Below, in pieces: positions 12,901-37,400 of a DNA stretch of 64,000 nucleotides. The DNA is from Struthio camelus (lineage: Eukaryota; Chordata; Aves; Struthioniformes; Struthionidae): contig NC_090982.1 in the NCBI RefSeq assembly GCF_040807025.1, forward strand, positions 50,327,112 to 50,391,111. The letters run 5' to 3'. Position 1 is the stretch's first letter; the number at the start of each line of letters is the position of its first letter. Both the position numbers and the translations under genes were made by a program. The notes beneath the pieces are model-generated. The model ran no database searches and had not been told where the DNA came from. It saw only the letters and a program-made list of their open reading frames with translations.

Positions 12901-15900
12901 TAGAGCATGTTGAAATTAAGTGATAAGAACACAGTACAGGCCCAAATGATGAACAAGCGGACCTTTTATGACATCGCTTCTGTTTTAGCATGAGTCTGAA
13001 GAACATTAAAACAAATTTTTTCTGTGTGTAATGTAGCCTCAACAGCCTCTGCACTAAGATGTGATCAGTCCAGATTCTCCTTTTTAATAGTGTCTAACAC
13101 GCACAAAAAAGATTTCACATTATTTTTGATATATCTAATAAAATGAGTAATCAAGCTAGACAGCTTCCCTAGTCCAGAAAGAACTAAGAGCTACTAAAGC
13201 ATTCTTGTGACACCTTCCTCAGTAAGGTTCAAGGTAACTTGGACCATATCTATTATTCCTGCCAACACAGGCTTCAAACAAATATAACTTATTTCTACAT
13301 CTTTTCTTTTATTCCAAAGCCAGTTCCGGGGGGCGGGGGGGAGGGGGGGTCTTCCTCCACCAAACCAGGCTGTTAGGTCTTTTCCTGACAGATGTTATTG
13401 CCAGATGGAGCTGATATCTAAAAGAGCCTACTTATATGGTCAGCCAGCCCAAGACTCATTAGGACCTTAAAAAGGCAGATCATCCTACTAAAGTCACATC
13501 ATATAAATATGTAACAGTTTCATTTTCTTCACTCTTGTGTACTGTTGGTTTCTACAAAGCTCATGTCTTTTTTGGATACAATGTCTCCTTAATGTCATCA
13601 GGGTACAGGGAGGTAATAAATCTCTCAGACTGACAGGTGTCCACTTAATAAAGGATAATTAGGGTTAAGTTCTCAGAACCATCTCTCCACTGCTGCACAA
13701 TCCCAGAAACATTCACGTGCTGGTAGGCATCAAAATTCTCAGGAAAAACAGCCAGGCATCAAAGTATTTGCATCTCACAACAAGATCTGGTTACCTGACG
13801 CACCACAAAAAAAACACTAATTCCTTGCATCTGAAGTGTGAGAGTATCAACGAATCGCAAGCTACCCATTCCAGACCCAGTAGTCCATACCATCCCTTAT
13901 TTTTCCAGTCTAACTACTACTTTGGGAGACACACACAGGCTTTAAGATTCTTAAGTAACAAAATCCCAAAGAGTGCTTCTAAGAATGTTGAGTGAGGGAG
14001 AGTCACAAGTCATGTAGTCAGAGGTTTTTTTCTACATATATGCCTTATCCACCTCAGATAGAAGTCCAAATCATTTGCATTAAGTTTCTTCCTTTCAAGA
14101 TATTTTTACCCTTGAGGCATTGGGAATCCCAGAACAGCACCTCCTCTGGTAGAGCCTAAACTTTCCCTAGTTTCCAGCTCAGAGAGGTCTCTTATCTTCT
14201 TCAACTTTTCTACAGTTATGTAACAGCCTTGTTTTGGTAGTAACAGCATACTGCTAGACTTTTACAGATAAAGTTTGGAAACTATTGGGAGCCATGCTTC
14301 TCTTCAGAGCGCTTCTCTCCCATTAGTGCTATCATTTTGTCGCCTTTTAAGCTAACTATGAGCAATGTTGTCCCAGTCCTCGAGAGCACTTCTAACAGTA
14401 ACAGTACTCAAACACCACAGCACTCCCAATGGCACTTCAGGTACCTTCTTTAGAGCATATTCAATTTTTTCTACAGGCTGTAGCACAAAATGAATAGGAC
14501 ATCAGGGCATTCAAATGTTACTCCTTGTTCACTATCTGCAGTAATTAGCAAGCCTTTTGGAAAGACTATCAGTAGTCACTATCAACATAGACCCACCAGA
14601 GTTTCTTTTGAGATCAAGGTACAATCTCATTCAAACTCCTGAAGCCTTAAAAATTCATCTCAACAAGAATACTCACCCTTACTAAAGGGCTAACAGACCC
14701 ACTCAAGTCAAAGGCTATACTGGCCAGTATCTATACTTTTTTTCCAAGTTCAAGAAATCAAGAATCATGGCACACCAAAGTCCAGCACCACCCTGACCTC
14801 TACAATAACTTTATTTTTTACAGCAAGGGGTATTACGTCATTGTTATAGTTATAACCTGGGTAAGGTACCATCAATGTTGTGTTTCATATGAAAAAGGGT
14901 GTGGGGAAAAAAACAAGCCACCTGACCTTATTGGTAGGAGTGCAATTAGATTTCTGTAACAATCAATCTGAACTCATTAAAATAATTTCTAAACAATGTG
15001 AACTTCACTTTTTTTTTTTTTTTTTAGGAAAACTGTTCTTCCAAAATGGCTTATGAAATCAAGTGGAAAAAAATATTCATTTTATATTGCACTTCTACAA
15101 CAGGTAGAAGACACTGGGAAATTAAGAATAAGAACTCCTCCCTCCAAACAGATTATTGCCCAAGAAAAAAAAAATCACTTTGAAGTTCACAAGCAGGAGT
15201 CCTCCAAAATAACTCTTCCTTCAGCAGGGCAGAATCAGAAGTTTTCCCAGGATCCAGCATGTACATAGCTCCCTTGGTCAAAACCTCTTGGAGGAAAATT
15301 AGGGGGAACATGCTGACAGAACTAATACCCTGTAAAAGAACATTTCACAGGCCTTCTGAACAGAGCACGAGGCCTACGCACTCAGGTTTTGTTCTAAAGT
15401 TGAGATTAAAACGAAGAATCCAGGTGGGTGCCTGGTTATACAAATCAGCCGATACTGAAAGAGTTTCATAATACAAGAGATAAATTGGTATCTGCATACA
15501 AGTAGAAATTCCAAGACATGAAAACAAAATTTCTAGCAACATAAAAAGGTACCACTGACATAAAGGCTAAAAAATCATGTACTTAAAAAACATGTATTTG
15601 TTACAAGAAAAAAAGACTCCAATCGATTAATTGAAGTATGAAATAGTTTAGTTAGACATTCAACTGAAACTCCACTTCAGACTGCACATGCCACGGATAA
15701 TAAATGTATTGTAGAAAGAAACACTGAACATAATAAAGGGCTCCTCAAACTATGCCTGATCTTCCAGCCTACAGCATTTGCTTCACCATGTAGCCAGGAT
15801 ACAGTAAGTTGCTGACCAGTGCTACAGCACCAGATTTTTGTGTATATATAGCTTATAAATAAACAACTTGCATATATCTCATTCTTACTGAACAAGAATG

Positions 15901-17650
15901 TTAGGAGACTGCACATACGTCACCTTGCAGAAACCTCAACTCACATGTTTCCTTTCTGACTCCCCAAACACCCACATTTCAGTTTAGCTTCTCTCCTAGT
16001 CTTCTGTTTAGGATTCGGTCTCATTCTTCCCTTTCAGACACAAGGAAAGCAAGTTTCAAAGCTGTTAACAGAGTACCGCGAGTTCGTCAAGCAAATGATT
16101 TTCTGTGGTACACTACAAGTAAAGATTCAGCTGCTTGAACACAAAGAATGCTTCAGCCCACCTACAGGAGATCAGGGACTTGATTACCCCGATCAGGATA
16201 TAAGGCTGAGTTGTCATAACTTCACAGGTGGCAGATGTAAGACATTACTAAAAGAAGATAAGAAGTAGATTTGTGGCTTTGAATGTCAACTATACTGAGG
16301 AAATTATTTCCTTCTTCAGCCATTAATCCTCACAGGAAGAAAAAATGACTGAATAACTGAAATTGCTTGGGCTTTGGCTATTGAAGTATTGATGGCAGCC
16401 TTCCACCAGGTGGAAACTATTATTTAGGGATACATGACCCAGATCATATACACATGGCTAGATAGTTTCCAGCTGAGTAAATAAAATTAAAATAATATCC
16501 CTCACACTTTTCATTTGTTCCTACCCAGAAAAAAGCTCTTAATAAGTCTCTGTGCACGATCACTGCGTTGCACCAGAGCTCTTTCCACAGGGAGTTTTAT
16601 CCCATGCGGTTGACCCTCTGCTGAGGAAGCTTTAATAAGAATACATAACTTAAGAGCACATACAGCACAGGCTTCACAGCTCACTTATCAAGTGCTTATA
16701 AAGGTCACATGATACGTGCATATATTCCAAACAGTATAATCAGCAAACCATTATTACAATGTACGACAGTTTCTTCGAACTCCATAATTTCAGGTTATGC
16801 TTTTCTATCACGCACTACACAAGACAGCACAAGCAGTCGTGCCAGCACTGGGACGGACAGGACCCAGTCACAGTTTCTCTTCTCCTCTCCACTCAGTACT
16901 GCAAACAGGTAGTATTTTGTTACAGATTTGGAAGTTGTTTAAACAAGAATAGTCTGGTTCTTATGATTTTAAAGATATCTGGTGTTGAAGAAATCTGAAG
17001 ATATGAATCCACAAAATTTAAAAATCCAAAGGCAAATAAAAAAGCCCACATATTTTTAAGGCATTTCAAGCAATACAATTTAAAAAAAAAATCATGTAAT
17101 TTTATTCTTATTTTCTAAAACGTCAAGACGGGCACCAGGACTTTAGAATATCTGGTACTAGAATAAGGTTTGCCACTTAGATTATGGTAATGATTTTTTA
17201 TAAATCAAGCACAAAGCATGGCAAGTGCTCACCAGGGGCAAATAAACAGGAACAGACCCACGGTCGTTTCCCCAGGACTAGCATGTCCTTGATTTCCCCG
17301 AGCTAGGCTAACAGTACAAACTTTTATCAAAGCTATCTTCTGGCTTTCATAATCACTCTAATTTCCCTGTTAGCTCTTTTCCCCTGCCATGACATCTGAT
17401 TCGTTCCAGTTTCAGCTAGCTCCCCTTTACATCTCCTTTTTTTTTTTTTAAACAAGGAAGCACTTGCAGGTTCCATTGTTGCTTGGTTTGGCTTTACCCT
17501 AGCGCTTCACACAGCGAAGTGAAGCTGGGAGGGGGAAAAAAGTCGCTTTTGACTGCTTTTTCCAACTACAAGATCTGCTGCCTGCAAGAGAAAAGGCCTC
17601 TTTTGACCTTCAGCCCTGTCCAGCAAGCTGACCTCCTTGACAACACGACT
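9991..17650. other. NUDT12 upstream flank, no gene recognised
   Basis: A+T-rich noncoding sequence with A- and T-runs, including a long T-run near 15,009. Purine-rich sequence lies near 10,200-10,440. The longest open frame (12,133-12,555, 140 codons) has no recognisable domain and no splice context, so I do not call it. A divergent noncoding transcript from the CpG island could lie here but leaves no mark I can read. Confidence 0.65.
13328..13349 (+). repeat. G-rich tract with quadruplex potential
   Basis: Three runs of six to seven G separated by single C and A bases. The strongest G-quadruplex candidate in the left flank, about 5.5 kb upstream of NUDT12. Confidence 0.6.
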
Positions 17651-17834
17651 CCAGTGATCCCCTGTAATGCTTGTGACTGGCAGCAGGGACGGCCGCCCGC
17701 AGCAGCGGCCGGGCGGCCAGGGCACACGAGGGGCCGGCGCTGCTCGCCTACCCGCCCAAGGGCAGGAAAAGCCTCCAGCGAGGGCACAGCGCCGTTAACG
17801 CGGGCGGCTCTCGGCGCGCCTCCTCCGGGCGCCA

Positions 17835-17843
17835 TTTCCCGCG
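17835..17843 (+). promoter_or_regulatory. E2F-like site
   Basis: TTTCCCGCG fits the E2F consensus TTTSSCGC. It lies inside the CpG island. Confidence 0.4.
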
Positions 17844-17919
17844 AGGGACACCCGCCTACGCCGCCTCGGCCCGCCACGGGGCGGGGAAACGGCTGCCCGC
17901 CGGGGGCGGCCCGGCCGCG

Positions 17920-17928
17920 CCGGAAGTG
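17920..17928 (+). promoter_or_regulatory. ETS/GABPA-type site
   Basis: CCGGAAGTG is a full match to the GABPA/ETS core consensus typical of CpG-island promoters. Binding is inferred. Confidence 0.5.
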
Positions 17929-18205
17929 CGTGCGGAGTCAGGGCCCCGCGCCGGCTGCTGCGCCCGATCCCCTCACGGTAACAGGGAGCCCGCCGTTCCC
18001 CCCGCCCCTCGCCGCTTCCCCCCCACACTTGGTCCCCCCGCCGGGCGCAGCCGCGCCCCGCCCGCCCCTACGTCCGCGTGCCGCCGCCCCCTCGCGCCCC
18101 GACCGTTGCACCCTGACAACCTGCCCGCTCCCCCCCACCGCGCCGCGGGGCGCAGCCCGCGGCCGCCCAAGGGGCGCTGAGCGCAGGCGGGCTGGGAGCG
18201 GGCCG

Positions 18206-18278
18206 CGGCGGCGGCGGCGGCCCCCTCCCCCCGCGCCTGCGCACCAGCCTGGGCGGCTAACGGCGGCGGCGGCGGCGG
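18206..18278 (+). repeat. Two CGG trinucleotide arrays (5 and 6 units)
   Basis: Five perfect CGG units at 18206-18220 and six at 18261-18278, about 40 bp apart in the island. If the start site is upstream they would lie in the NUDT12 5' UTR. They are short, as expected for an unexpanded allele. Confidence 0.8.
18232..18243. promoter_or_regulatory. NRF1-like site
   Basis: CGCGCCTGCGCA (TGCGCAGGCGCG on the other strand) fits the NRF1 palindrome YGCGCAYGCGCR with one deviation. It lies between the two CGG arrays. Confidence 0.5.
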
Positions 18279-18931
18279 CCAACGGCCGCTGCAGACTGCC
18301 GCCCCGTGGCCGCTCTAGCATAGCAAACTGATCGCCCGCCGAAGTGCTCGTGTAGCGGGGAACGCGTCACTGCTGAAAAAAAAAGATACTTTTTGTTTGT
18401 TTGTTTTTAACGGAAACTGGGCTTTATTAGCAGTTTCTGTTGCTGTGCCCCCGGTACGGAGTGGCCGGACGCGGGGGTGGGAGGAGCGCGCCGCTCAACA
18501 TAGACAGCGGTCGGTGAAGACGGTTGTGAAAGTCCGCTGTGATGCGGATTTTTTCACTTTTAAAATACTCAGTTCTGTAGTGTGGGATTTTCTGTTGTTC
18601 AAAGGTTTTTGTCTTGATTGTGTGCTCGTTTAATCTGAAACCCGAACACATTTTTCACTTTTGAACAAGCTTCATTTTCACTGTAAGATCCTTCTCTCCT
18701 TAAGTCATCTTTAAAACTGATGATTGGGGTAAAATTTTACCCATCTTTGGAGATGTGTGGAACTGATATTTGGTAACAATTTCATACTGATTATACGAAT
18801 TTGACTGTTGTATCCATAGTTTTGGTGACAATGTTGTTTTGGCTGCATAGCGTTAAGCTTAATTTACTTTTTTAAGTCCTTTTACTGATGGTAAGTTTGT
18901 TTTCAGATATTTGTTTTCTTTTTTAACTTAG

Positions 18932-29221
<10,290 letters not shown>

Positions 29222-29280
29222 ATTCAAATAATTGATTTCTTTAAGTTAAATTATTTCTTCTAGTGAATGCTAATGTTAGA

Positions 29281-29312
29281 AATAAATTAGAAAGACCTGT
29301 TTATCTAATAAA
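29281..29312 (+). terminator. NUDT12: NUDT12 candidate polyadenylation signals
   Basis: Two AATAAA hexamers, at 29281-29286 and 29307-29312, lie 60 and 86 nt past the stop codon. Further hexamers occur downstream (for example ATTAAA at 30,068), so a longer 3' UTR is also possible. Confidence 0.55.
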
Positions 29313-31378
29313 CAGGACCACATGTATTTTTGAGCCTGCCCTTGACTCCAGAGCTAAACGATGCAAACTTGGGGGGGCGGTTTCAAACCTAAGTTCTAAC
29401 TGGACAGTAAGCCAGTTACTATCCCAAGTAAGCAAGCAACAAACAAGCAACAGTGATATCTTACTGTGCGCAGGCTGCTTTTTGATTTTAGTGTCAAATT
29501 ATTATGCCTTCCACTATCATGCTTTTTATTTTCCAGCAATTCATTTAGCTATTCTGAACTTAAATGTTTGATTTGGGCCTGATATCTCAAACAGCCCCCA
29601 CTGGAAGGAGGTTTCTTTTTTCTTTTCTCTTTTTTTTTTTTTTTTTTAATTCTGCCTGGCACAGAGAACACCAAAGAGCATTTAATGCTGAAAGTCCTAT
29701 CAGCAATGGTTATTTTTAAACAAATAGCAAAGTTAAATGCTGAACAGGTAGTATTTTTTATCTTCCACATGAATAACACTATAAGGAGAGGATTTACTTC
29801 ACCTGTCTGACTTGGCCTCCACTTACCAATTATATGTTGCCCTGAATTATTTTAAAAGCTTAACACAGTACTCTGTTTATAAAAAATAGTATTGGAGAAC
29901 CATTCCAAAAATGCTAAATAGTCACAATTTATATAAAGTAATAATGTACTTACCTTATGCAATGAGTTATTTCATTCTCTGATCATTAGAAATGGAACTG
30001 TAATAAGGAAGTGGATTATTTAAACAGCACATAAAATAATATCTCAAAATTTGTACAGAGTTATTTTATTAAAACCAAGGTATTAATGTTGTTACTGTTA
30101 TCAAGAATGTACAGTTGAAAGACAGAAATATATCAACCCCATCTGTGAGACTGAGAGAACAACATAGCATTACAAATATTTACTTACATATTCTTAATGC
30201 TGTATTTCAAATTTGTGCCTTAATTTATTGTGTTATTGAAAAGAATGGAAACTATAGTCTTTCAAAATGGATGGTTACAAAAGTGTACTGTTCTTATTAT
30301 TACTGTCATGATAAGATTCAGTAGTCTGTGATTGTGCAGTCATTGCAGCGGTATAAAAAGAAATGCAAATGACTACAATGTTAGTCATAAAAATTAACTT
30401 TTTATCATATGGGTTTTTTTTATTCAGAGTATGTTGAATCTTTTTAAATCTTTTTTGATTTTTTAATTTAATAATTAAGATGTGATTTTTTTTTATCAAA
30501 ACTCTGCAAAATCTGGTATCAGAACAGATGTTTTTACAAATCCTCATAGTTATTTTTTTCCATCCACTGTTCATACTATTGCAGCATCCTGTTTTTAAGG
30601 CAGTGGTATCAAACTTTTTAATCCAACAGGGACTTCTGGTAGACTTGAAACAATTGACAAATAATTAGGTTGTTTTCATCCTTTCCTGCTGCACCAACAG
30701 ATTAAGAAGACTGGGGAATCTCTTGACCCATCTGGGAAAGAAAAGGAAGCAATACACTGCTTCCCTGAAAATTTTCTTCTACCAAGGAGAAGAGGAAATA
30801 GGAAAAGCTTTCATAGACCGCAGCTGACAAGCAAGAGCAGATACTATCAGTAGAACTGAATTGACCTTAAAAAAAATTGGAAAAAAAGGAAGTCTAGCTG
30901 CAGGTTTTTGATACCAGTAGAGGAGAACAGTGGACAGCATGTGAACGGGGGTGGAAACTAAGCAATGGAAGAAACCTTTAACTAGGATTACAGTGATAAC
31001 CAAGTATTAAGAGGGATGAACAAGGAGGGAATGAGGAGCAGATGAAAGCGGGAGAATAAAGCAAGAGCAAATACAGAGAGTATAAAGGCAAATCATTTTT
31101 CAACATTGAGGTAGCTAAAAATATATAGGTATAAGTCCAATCTTCCTATTAGTTTTTCATGTAGGAAATTACGATGAATTGCTATAGAGATAGGTTTGTA
31201 ACTGTGAAACATAAGAGGGTGTCCACAACCCAATACTGATAATAAGATTCAGACTATTTTTTAATCATTTTTAATCTATATAAACAGATTATATACCTAA
31301 TTACAATGCTAATAAGAAACAATTTGAAAATACCATTTTTACAGCATGAAAGTAACAGAAGAAGGATATGTTGAAAAA

Positions 31379-31438
31379 GAAAGTAATGTTTTAATAATTT
31401 CCAACTTTGAAAGTAATATTTTAATGATCTTTCAATTC
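31379..31438 (+). repeat. 30-bp imperfect tandem duplication
   Basis: GAAAGTAATGTTTTAAT at 31379 is repeated as GAAAGTAATATTTTAAT at 31409. The units are 30 bp and diverge toward their ends. Confidence 0.6.
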
Positions 31439-34400
31439 TAATAACTTCTGGTATTATAACAATTTTTAATAGATCTACATTTAGAAATGCTAAATCAAGA
31501 GACCTTTTAAAACTCAACTATATGCATATACCCATCCTTTCTTTCATCATACAGATGAACCAGTTAGGGAAAAGATGACAAACATTCCTTGTTTAAGAAA
31601 AACTAATTTGATCATTTTAATCTCTTAAAGTTAAAATTCTCTTAGCGCTTTATTATCTTAATTTGACTTGTAGGTAGTAGGATAGCATTTCAGTTTGACA
31701 ATATCTGTTTTCCAACATAGAAATTTTCTGAATGATAGTTACTATTTGCTGATTACACATGAAACATCTATCTTAAGAGCCAAATGCTGTAGATATTTAA
31801 CAACTAGAGCAATTTAGAAAGTGCCAAATTAAATTTAGCAAGGAAATTAAACAGAAAGTGTATAACGAATCAAACTGGAATATGGTCAGGACAAAACCTC
31901 CAGAAGATTTGAGTTGTATATCTCAAGACTGCACCTGCATAAGCAGAGTATAGCTTGCTACTAAGCTAATGCACTACATTTAAAAAATACCATCCTTTGA
32001 ACCACTAAAAGTAGAGAGGTTTTGTTCGTGCGATGTAAGAACGTTGTCTCACTATCTTCTCCCTTGTTTCTACTGTGGTACCAAAGCAAAGGGAGTAGTA
32101 CTGCTACCACACATAGATGTACAAGGAAGAAAATTTTGAAAACATGCCTTTTTTCCCAGGTTGCCTTTACACTAATGATTATTAACTTTTATTCAGTGTA
32201 TAATTTGTAAACTTTATTTTATCTATTTTTGAAATTATAAGAACTTACGGATGATATAAATAATAATATAGTAAGGTGGACAAAACATAGACAAGGGTTG
32301 TAAACCTGCCACAAAGTTTATACCACTGACCAACCTGTAAGCTCATGTTAGAAATAGTGGCATGAGATTTCTACTAAATTTTCATAGGTCCTGAAATATT
32401 TCCTATAAGCATATTTCTTGTATCCTATTTTTCAAATTGCTTAGGTGTAAATATAAAGCAAAAACCATTCCAATGTGGACAGTGTAGCATGAACATTATA
32501 TGTTGTGTTTTGTGCAGGAATATTGCTAGATTGGTAAAGAGCATCTTAAATTCTACAACATGTGAAAGAAAAAAGAGTGGATGTCAGTAGGCCGATTAAA
32601 GGTAGACCAGTCACGATGCTCCATGGAATTAAATATACTAATCAGATTCTGAGCTTAAGGGACAGAAATAGAAAAAGAAGTGGAGCAAGACTGCAAATAG
32701 TGTTGTTCCTTCTTTTATCTTTATTTTTCATGTATGTAATTTTATTAACTTAGACTGTTCAGACAAACCTAACATTTTTGCAAAGCATTTGCCCAGGTAA
32801 GTTGAGTTAATCATTATTTTTCTCTTTTCCTTTAACTGTTAAGAGTTAATTAACTAGTAGTTCTTTTTTTGCTTCAGTGATTGGAAGGATATGTGTATCC
32901 AGCACATCGTTCCTGACTGGGGTTAGCAGTGCAGAAGTGGATAAGTGCAAAGGAAAAAAAAATTTGAATGTGTTATCCTGTTAAGCCATAGCAAGGCAAC
33001 CAGCCCATCCTTCATTAGCTTAGAAAACCAGACTATTCACAAACAGTCCATAATAGCAAGTGAGGATCTGAAAAAAAAAAAAAACTTGACTCATAGTAAC
33101 AGTAAGTATAAATATCTTTTTATTTTAAATAACACCCCTAAGTGTCGGGTAGTATTTTATACATACTTAATTGCTGTAAGTCATCATAGCTTTTATAAAA
33201 TACAGAATTTCTGTATTGTTTTTACACAGTAGATGCAGTTTAAAGATTTCAAATTATACTTAAGTATATAGTTTAAGTTTGTGAATAAATATGAATTGGT
33301 TCCTAAATAGAAGGGATTTTTAAGATGGACTTTAAATTCCTAAAACTGTATCTGTCATCTTATTTACTAACAGGTAGGGACTTAAAATGTAGTAATACAT
33401 ATTTTAAGAATTGAAAGCCTAACTAAACAAACTTCAATTTGTTATTTGTACTGTCTTTATCTGCAAAGACTATTTCAGATGTGGACGGTGAGGAATGCTA
33501 TGTTAAGACTACAGGGATAGTGTATATTAGTCAATAAGGAATTTTGCATACTGTTGAACAGAGAAGCTTACAAACTCAATTTGCAGCACTTAAATAAGCA
33601 TGGATAGGTTGGGGAGGGGGGGCCTACAATTTCCTCTTCCTGCATACAAAACTATTCCAAGAAAAGCAGTTTTCCTTTCCCTCTTTAAGGAGAGAAACAT
33701 TCTACCACTGGATCTCTCCCTCACAGTTTCGTGAGGAAATGTAAACGTTTTCTCAACACACCTACACTGAACTAAAAACAAGCCTATGAAATCTTAAACG
33801 CTCCCTTTTTTGTTATTCTTTGCCCAAATAACTCCTGTTCTTTGCAATGTAAATTTTATTTCCTCTAGAAAGTGACCTTGGAAACTGCATAGTTGGAAAA
33901 TAAGGTGGGATATATTCTAAGTCTCCCCATTATAGAGAATGGAAATCCAGTCCTTGAAGCTAGGGTCAATTGTTTTTCCGCACTGAACTTCATAGGAAAT
34001 GAAAGATTTTTCTCAGTCATAATTTATATTCTGTAGTCACAGACACTCTCAAAATAACTAGCTAACTCATTTCCAAAGAAAATTAATTGTGACAGTATAG
34101 AACTATTACACAGGTTTCTCTTGTTAAGCCGAATTTCAGTGACTTAAAAGAGAGGTTTTAGATTTACACTGTTCTAATTATTAACAATTATGAAATTCAA
34201 AAAACAACCACAGTTTGATTTGACAACGGATTGTAGTACTCTGTTGGTAGTACCATCTTTTACCATAGAATTTATATTTCCTATTATTGGAAACAGCAGT
34301 GTGTTACAGTGAGATTTCTACTGATTTCATGTCCTTTTGCCACATCACATCTGAAGTGCATTTCACCTACCTGTTCTTGTGGTCCATGCTTACAAATTAT

Positions 34401-37400
34401 GATTTATGTGCCAAAACAAAAACAAATTAAAAGTGACTGAATGCAAGATATAATGCCAAATACCAATACTGCAAACTCATTGACAAGAAAAGGACTGATC
34501 CAGCTCCTGTTCAAATTGGCTGTTTTTCCATTGGCCTCAAAATAGGAACAGGAACAGTCCAACAGTTGAGACATCTATGGCAAATTATGTTGAGAATTTT
34601 TTTTTTTAACAGAAATTTTATTAAGGACAACATGATTTTATCCACTATAATAGAAATACAATGCACAATAAACTAAGCTGTCTAGGCCAGTTGTAAAACA
34701 TTTTTTTAATACACAACATAATAAATATACGCACATCCCATTATATTAAACTGAAAAATGTGATCAGTAACTTGAAGTATTCGTTATACAGAATTCATGG
34801 TAAAATTATCAGGTGGTTTGTTTATGGGCCACTTTTACAGCATAGAGGCTACCTGGTTCTCCTTTTCTTTGGTATATAGAAAACAATGCATATTTTTAAA
34901 TAAGGGTAGAAATGAACTACTTTGATGAAGAAATGAAACATCTTCAAAATACAAAATGAATGTCTATCCTTTAATAATACATTATTTATTCTTCTTGTGG
35001 CCAAGGACTCAGAATAATTAAACAGAAAGCAAGATTAGCTTATTAAGTAGGCAGGAGCTTTAATTTAGCTTTGTAAGAAAATGAAGTTTAGAAATGGCTT
35101 CGGCAGAAGTTAGGAATTGAAACCTGGACCTATACCTTGTCTTCTCTCCCTAGAAAGGCAGAAATATACATGCATGTACAAACCCATGAAAGCTGAACTA
35201 TAATTTTTGTATGAATTTGCTGACATGTTCATTCTCAGTAAAAATTATCTTGAAAACAGTTGACTGACTGCTACCTTATTAGTCTTTTTGTAAACTAAAG
35301 CAAAGAGCAATCTGTGTGCAGGGAAATCTTTTAAATGTAATAGCCAGAATGGTATACCAGCTTTTCCTCTAAAAAAAAAGTCAATCAAAACCTATTTCAC
35401 CCTATATCTAGTGCCACTTAATGCTTTCTAAGAGTCCAAAATAATGCAAAATCTTAATTCCATGGAGTTTGGATTTCCTGAATTTGCTCCTTTATGGTAC
35501 AAGTGATGTTCTTAGTTGCTTAGACGGTAATCTTTCCTGAGAATCAGAAATATAGTAGAAATACTAGTGACTGATGTTTGCTTATCTTTTGGTAAGCCGA
35601 AAAAGCGAGATCCTGATTCGATGTGGTTATTAAAAATCCTGCAGCACATTTCATGAAATAAAATGGTTAATCACTGGATCTTAGTACAATACCAGTTGCT
35701 GAGTAATTTCACTTATCCACACTTTTCTAGGTATTTAATTTGGATGTGCTATTCTCATATCTAATTGGGTACTGTCAGATAACTACCAAGTTCCATCTGA
35801 ATGGAAGCTGATTCTTTGCAACCACACAATTCATGTATTAATTAATTTTGTGAAATGCTTTAGGGTCCTATTACTCCCCCATATATATATGAATGGCTTC
35901 CTGCTTCTTTTGTTTATTCTGCAGAATGAACAGACATTCTAAACATTTTCCAAAGACATTTTGGCCTGTTTTTGTCTGTTCTCTGGAAAACATACAGAGG
36001 AAATGATAAACAAATGAAAATAAGATATATATCAGCTGAGAGAGAGAATAAAGAACACCACTAAGACAGGTAATTTTGATAATGCACCTCTTTCCTTGCA
36101 TATATTTGGCATAAAATACATTCTTTGGCAAAAGCACTGCAGAAATGGATGTTCAGAAATTAATGAAATGAGGAATAGTGGTAGTTTGATAAAGAGATTT
36201 GGAGCACCTTTGCAGAAAAAAGGGAAAATGGAAGATAATTGAATAAGAGGTATTTAAATGAGTGAGCCCTATTTATCTGTGGTTTATCTGCTTCAGTGTG
36301 TAAACACCAACACAAGTAATATGCTGCAGAGCTCAGTCAGTAAGGAGGGCAAAAGGAGGAATTCACAAGGAAAAATAAAGCTTTAAGAATAATTTAATAG
36401 GAGGAGAGAAAGGGAGAAACCTAAGCAGTGAGAGACTGAGTCAAACATAATTGATAACTTGATAGAGGAGCAGAATCAAAACAAAGAAAACAAAGATTAG
36501 TATGCAACAGAAGGATATTGAGAAATACAAGAAGCAAGAGACACAATGGAAGGCAATGACAGCAAAATCTGGTATACAGATTTGGAGAGAAAGTCAGATG
36601 CCATATCCAAAAGGAGGAAGTGTATCAGAAGGGGCTGATATGGGTGAAACACAGAAGGGAAGGCCGTAGAAGGCTTGTAATTCAGAAACAGTTGTTTGAG
36701 TATTCTGAGACATTGTTCTTGTACAGTCTGAGAAAGGTGAAATATTTTAGATATAAGATTTAACAGGGAGGTAGTCAGTGAGCTGTCACTGAAAATATAT
36801 TTATAGCTATACATTCTACAATATAAGATGATGAAATTACAGAAAATAGATTTACCACCCAAAAAAGACAATATTATCCTGAAAGAACATTAAACATTTT
36901 ACAAATGTATTGTGGCACAATACCATTCTGATTCAACATTTCTTGTGTCATTACACATGAATAATTTCTTCTATGTTTTTCCTGGCTTTTTTTTTTTTTT
37001 AAGTTTACTTTGCCTTTTCTGCCAGTGTCCTCTCATTACAATCTAGCTTCACTAAACATGCTTATTCATAAAACTTAAGAAAACAAATGTTTCCAGATCT
37101 CCATTATATAAATAATATGAACATGAAATAAAATTATTGCTGTGTTTTCAGTTCTTTCTTTCAAGTAAGTTTTTTTTAATGCAGCTACTCCTGCCTAACA
37201 ACATGATCTCAGAAGCATATGTTAGTAAAAGAAAATATGTTATCCATATTATTATCACAAAGCTTGCCATCACCCACATTAGCCTGAAAGAAATACTATT
37301 AGCAATGCTGTTCACAGTGAAAATAAACACATTCTAGAAAGATTTAACTTCTGCTGTGGTGGGGAGTGATCTTTCACTCAAAATTTAGTTATGGAGTCGC

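Larger units (their letters stand above)
17680..18520 (+). promoter_or_regulatory. NUDT12: CpG island promoter of NUDT12
   Basis: Base composition changes abruptly from A+T-rich flank to very G+C-rich, CpG-dense sequence, the only such island in the window. It ends about 420 bp before the NUDT12 start codon, the expected place for a housekeeping-type, TATA-less promoter with a noncoding first exon. It contains ETS, E2F and NRF1-like motifs and two CGG arrays. The transcription start and first-exon donor are not fixed by sequence; a GTGAAG donor near 18,513 is one possibility. Open frames in the island, including a 282-codon Pro/Arg-rich one, are explained by base composition rather than coding. 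Confidence 0.88.

Noticed and set aside
17483..18331. 282-codon open frame, plus several overlapping frames on both strands, in the CpG island
   Set aside because: Pro/Arg/Ala-rich products of G+C-rich, stop-poor sequence; frames are open on several phases and both strands at once, which points to base composition, not a gene.
18885..18896. Strong donor consensus GATG|GTAAGT just before NUDT12 coding exon 1
   Set aside because: Only about 40 nt from the acceptor at 18,931, too short for a normal vertebrate intron; probably a decoy.
36497..36871. 124-codon minus-strand open frame
   Set aside because: Opposite strand of a purine-rich stretch, giving a Leu/Ser/Phe-rich hydrophobic string without domain.
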